Source of the DNA: a virus
Length of the DNA stretch: 24,560 bases
Reading direction: 5' to 3' (one strand)
Virus record (IMG/VR): IMGVR_UViG_3300022539_000714
Span: 1-24,560 of that record
Below, piece after piece: positions 22,250-24,560 of the stretch. The stretch's first letter is position 1. Every line of letters starts with the position of its first letter. The notes under the pieces were generated by a model that saw nothing but the letters and a program-made list of their open reading frames with translations, did no database searches and had not been told where the DNA came from. The position numbers and the translations under genes are program-made.

Positions 22250-23396
22250 ACAAATTAGAGGAGCGGTTACTCAAGCAGGCGAAGTAAAAGCCCCAAGTAG
22301 GCTTAAAATACTTTTTATACCAAGAGATAACAAAGGTTGCGGATTTTACCGCATGCTCGTTCCTGCAAATGAAATTAAAAGACAAGACCTAGCAGATGTA
22401 ATAGTAGATTATGGTTGGAATTGGAAAGCGGTAGAATGGGCACACGTTATTGTTATTCAAAGAATGTCAGATATTCAAGCGTATGAAGCAATTGAACAAG
22501 CCCATTCTCTCGGAAAAAGGATAATCTTTGAATTAGACGATTTGGTTCAATGTGTATCTCCTACAAATCCCTCTTTTGATTATTGGAGCCCTTTTGGTCC
22601 CAATGTTGCTAGAAGTCTAAAAATTATTCAGAAGTGCGATGCTGTGCAAGTAACGACAGAAAGAATGAAAAAAGAGTATGCCCTCTGGAATCCAAGAGTT
22701 GAAGTTTTACCCAATTACTTAGACAAAAACCTTTGGGATGTTCCTGCTTGGACAGCAACACATTGGGATAACTACTATAAGAAAAAGAATGATGGTATAA
22801 TAAGAATTGGATGGGGCGGTGCAGCAAGTCATTATGAGGACTTACAGTTAATAGAACAAGTAATCACTAAGATTTGCCAGAAGTACCCAAACGTACATTT
22901 TTGCTTAATGGGATATCACGGAGACTCTAAAAAGGGTCCTAATCTTTTTCAAGATATTTCATCAATGACATCCATCTGTCCACACTGTAAACAGGGAGGA
23001 CAACTTGAAAAGATACCAGGAATTGAGATACTATATTATCCAAGTAAGCTAAAAGAATGTGCATTCGATATTGGGATAGCGCCGTTAATTGAGACTGGAT
23101 TTAACCAGTGCAAAAGTGATTTAAAGATTAAAGAGTATGCAGCATTAGGGATACCAGTTGTAGCTACTAGGATGAAGCCATACAGTTTAAGTGTGAAGGA
23201 AGGATATACGGGGTTCTTGGCTGAATCAGGGAAGGAATGGTTCGATGCTTTAGAACTTCTTATCAAGGATGAAGCTTTAAGGATAAGACTCGGTAAAAAC
23301 AATTATCGATGGTATAAAGAAAATACTATTGATAAGCATATTCGCGAATGGATGACCTTCTACAACCGAGTTGTAAGTTTTAGTATGAAGTGGTAG
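22224..23396 (+). CDS. GT4-like (GT-B) glycosyltransferase with N-terminal extension
   Basis: 390 residues. Residues 1-25 are a charged extension before RLKILFIPRDNKGCGFYRML (about 26-45), whose glycine-rich CGFYR loop is common in GT-B enzymes of this type. KRIIFELDDLVQCVSP near 97-112 is a typical N-domain segment. DGIIRIGWGGAASHYEDLQL near 190-209 opens the second domain. NQCKSDLKIKEYAALGIPVV (about 294-313) with YTGFL is the donor site. A single CxxC (SICPHC, about 252-257) lies in an insertion and could be half a zinc knuckle. It overlaps the upstream glycosyltransferase by 26 bp with GGAG upstream of the ATG. The two probably act together. Confidence 0.85.
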   Translation: MEEKKPKVEQIRGAVTQAGEVKAPSRLKILFIPRDNKGCGFYRMLVPANEIKRQDLADVIVDYGWNWKAVEWAHVIVIQRMSDIQAYEAIEQAHSLGKRIIFELDDLVQCVSPTNPSFDYWSPFGPNVARSLKIIQKCDAVQVTTERMKKEYALWNPRVEVLPNYLDKNLWDVPAWTATHWDNYYKKKNDGIIRIGWGGAASHYEDLQLIEQVITKICQKYPNVHFCLMGYHGDSKKGPNLFQDISSMTSICPHCKQGGQLEKIPGIEILYYPSKLKECAFDIGIAPLIETGFNQCKSDLKIKEYAALGIPVVATRMKPYSLSVKEGYTGFLAESGKEWFDALELLIKDEALRIRLGKNNYRWYKENTIDKHIREWMTFYNRVVSFSMKW

Positions 23397-23430
23397 ATTT
23401 AATTAATATTGTTGAAAGAAAGGAAAACCT

Positions 23431-23937
23431 ATGGCTGCAACATTTCAATGGTGGGGAGAGTACGGGGCGTCTGGTTCTCCAACGACCGCTGACCTCGGTG
23501 TTTCCGGTAATCTTTTCAACTTCAAGACAAGTAACTCATTGGCTGACCCGGCGGATTACACTTCGTATCCGATTACGGCAGGCAATAACTCTTACGATGT
23601 CTGGTTGAAAGGACATTTTACAGGAAGCTTTAACCAAATTCAGAACGCCAAGTTCTGGAAGTCAGCAGGTTCGGAAGGAACAGGTGAATCTTTGTACTGG
23701 GCAGGAACAGTAACTGCTTATGGCCAGCCAACAACTGGCGATAGTGGTGCCGCTGATACTGCTATCCCTACAGCTTCGCCAGGTTCAGCTAACGTTTCTT
23801 TCGGTGGAGACTTGGGTGGTAGCATTACCGCCGCAGGATATTCCGACTTCATAAACCTACAGTTGCGAACAACAACTGCAGCAGAAGCTGGAGACACTGA
23901 AACATTTACGTTTACGCTAACCTACGACGAAAACTAA
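23431..23937 (+). CDS. Ser/Thr/Gly-rich probable virion protein
   Basis: 168 residues, with no Lys/Glu-rich stretches and many Ser, Thr, Gly, Ala and aromatic residues: TFQWWGEYGASGSPTTADLG, KGHFTGSFNQIQNAKFWKS, and FTFTLTYDEN at the C-terminus. The pattern is beta-strand with no cysteines and no signal peptide. The G+C content is high like the capsid gene, unlike the sugar genes, which argues for high expression and a role in the particle, such as decoration, neck or tail protein. Many Ser/Thr residues would be possible sites for O-linked sugars. I do not recognise the family. AAAGGAAA lies before the ATG. Confidence 0.7.
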   Translation: MAATFQWWGEYGASGSPTTADLGVSGNLFNFKTSNSLADPADYTSYPITAGNNSYDVWLKGHFTGSFNQIQNAKFWKSAGSEGTGESLYWAGTVTAYGQPTTGDSGAADTAIPTASPGSANVSFGGDLGGSITAAGYSDFINLQLRTTTAAEAGDTETFTFTLTYDEN

Positions 23938-23961
23938 AGTTTTTAGTAAAAGGAGTGATTT

Positions 23962-24210
23962 ATGGCTAAATACATACCTATTCACCCTAAAGATAAAACC
24001 TTTGTTGGTTTAATGGAAAACGCTGCAAAAGCTTTGCGTACAGGAAACAAGAAGCTTTTGGGAAAGGTAAAAAAGGAATTTGCGGAAGCAAATATTAAAC
24101 TTTTTTACAACCAAGAAACGGATTTCATTAGGGTATTAAAAAAGGATGCGCCAGCAATTGACTTTCCTGTAAGTCAATTCTCAACGCTTCCTGAAAAGGC
24201 CAAAAAGTAA
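23962..24210 (+). CDS. Small hypothetical protein
   Basis: 82 residues, Lys-rich: KYIPIHPKDKTFVGLMENAA, then a helix (AKALRTGNKKLLGKVKKEF) and strand-like segments around NIKLFYNQETDFIRVLKKDA. No cysteine, membrane segment or known motif. AAAAGGAGTGATTT gives it a good start, and the genes on both sides are close. It may be a small virion or accessory protein. The function is unknown. Confidence 0.65.
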   Translation: MAKYIPIHPKDKTFVGLMENAAKALRTGNKKLLGKVKKEFAEANIKLFYNQETDFIRVLKKDAPAIDFPVSQFSTLPEKAKK

Positions 24211-24277
24211 AAGTTAAAGTTAAAGTTTTGGTCATTGGCAATACAATGCACCGACAAGTTCGGAGGAATACAATCCT

Positions 24278-24560
24278 ATGGCTATTAAACCAGTTGATAA
24301 ATTAGACGGAAAAGAAAAGAAACAAAGAAAAGAGTTAGCATACGAATGGATAGCTCGGTACAATGATGGTACTGAACTAAAACAGTATGATGACGAAAAA
24401 AGACTAGTTTATCATTTTGGACATATAGACCAAGAGAAAGTAATTGAGTTTGTACTTGAATCGAAGACGGACCCAAAGTTTACTGTTTCCGTCAATTTAA
24501 AAACAGGCTTATTCTACATCAATAAAAAGCCGATAAGAAAGATTCGAGTTGAAAAGACTC
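24278..24560 (+). CDS. Hypothetical protein, cut at the window end
   Basis: The ATG at 24278 has GGAGG at 24262-24266, and the frame stays open to the window edge (94 residues visible). The start is charged (DKLDGKEKKQRKELAYEWIA), followed by an alternating strand region with KFTVSVNLKTGLFYINKKPI. I see no catalytic motif and do not recognise a family. It follows other virion-type genes on the same strand with short spacing, so it probably belongs to the same block. Confidence 0.6.
   Translation, partial: MAIKPVDKLDGKEKKQRKELAYEWIARYNDGTELKQYDDEKRLVYHFGHIDQEKVIEFVLESKTDPKFTVSVNLKTGLFYINKKPIRKIRVEKT

Noticed and set aside
23390-23608. A 72-residue frame starting at ATG 23390
   Set aside because: It overlaps the 23431 gene in another frame, is Thr/Arg-rich without a pattern, and the 23431 frame has the better ribosome site and composition.
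24205-24230. Tandem AAAGTT units after the gene at 23962
   Set aside because: Three short AT-rich units with no repeat array elsewhere; likely chance in an AT-rich gap.
24251-24264. Small CCGA/TCGG hairpin before the last gene
   Set aside because: Only 4 bp of stem and no T tract; it overlaps the ribosome site but is too weak to call regulatory.
1-24560. tRNA genes, CRISPR arrays, insertion sequences, integrase or attachment sites
   Set aside because: I saw no tRNA-like cloverleaf, regular repeat-spacer pattern, transposase or recombinase motif, or long terminal repeat in the window.

Overview
The window looks like part of the genome of an uncultivated tailed double-stranded DNA virus (Caudoviricetes) or a prophage. 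It is AT-rich, and nearly all genes are on the + strand, packed end to end. Translation signals are bacterial: Shine-Dalgarno sites, many ATGA stop/start overlaps, and TGA used as a stop. That argues against recoded hosts that read TGA as an amino acid. The viral assignment rests on the right third, which holds an XkdF/HK97-type head maturation protease with a fused scaffold and an HK97-fold major capsid protein, followed by small virion-type genes. The host cannot be named from this sequence.

Layout. (1) 3-194 is the tail of an unidentified gene. (2) 197-17171 is an uninterrupted sugar-modification operon of 20 genes. It contains nine genes with glycosyltransferase (GT) domains, one of them a GT4-GT2-methyltransferase triple fusion. 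It also holds four free-standing methyltransferases, a GDP-mannose 3,5-epimerase-like enzyme, a short UDP-glucose/GDP-mannose dehydrogenase, a CTP-type nucleotidyltransferase with a LicD-like partner, a four-helix DUF2061 membrane protein, a NodB-like deacetylase, a Rossmann-like DUF115-type protein and a cysteine desulfurase. (3) 17182-17412 encodes a small zinc ribbon. (4) 17448-17543 is a regulatory node: a sigma-70-like promoter overlapped by an inverted repeat, followed by an intrinsic terminator. (5) 17552-21168 is the head block: a small protein, protease-scaffold with a likely nested scaffold start, capsid protein, terminator plus promoter, a C2H2 zinc-finger protein and a small beta-rich protein. 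(6) 21203-23396 holds two more GT4-type glycosyltransferases inside the structural block. (7) 23431-24560 holds a Ser/Thr/Gly-rich likely virion protein and two hypothetical genes, the last cut by the window end.

How the genes may work together. The operon has enzymes that could make activated sugars (GDP-L-galactose-like and nucleotide-uronate-like), a CDP-linked head group and its transferase, many glycosyltransferases, and tailoring enzymes (methylation, deacetylation). No flippase, O-antigen polymerase or lipid-carrier initiating transferase is visible. My inference is that a large, methylated and possibly phospho-decorated glycan is built in the cytoplasm, perhaps on virion proteins or DNA, or on host surface precursors. 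The proximity to capsid genes and the two glycosyltransferases inside the structural block favour virion decoration, but this is not proven.
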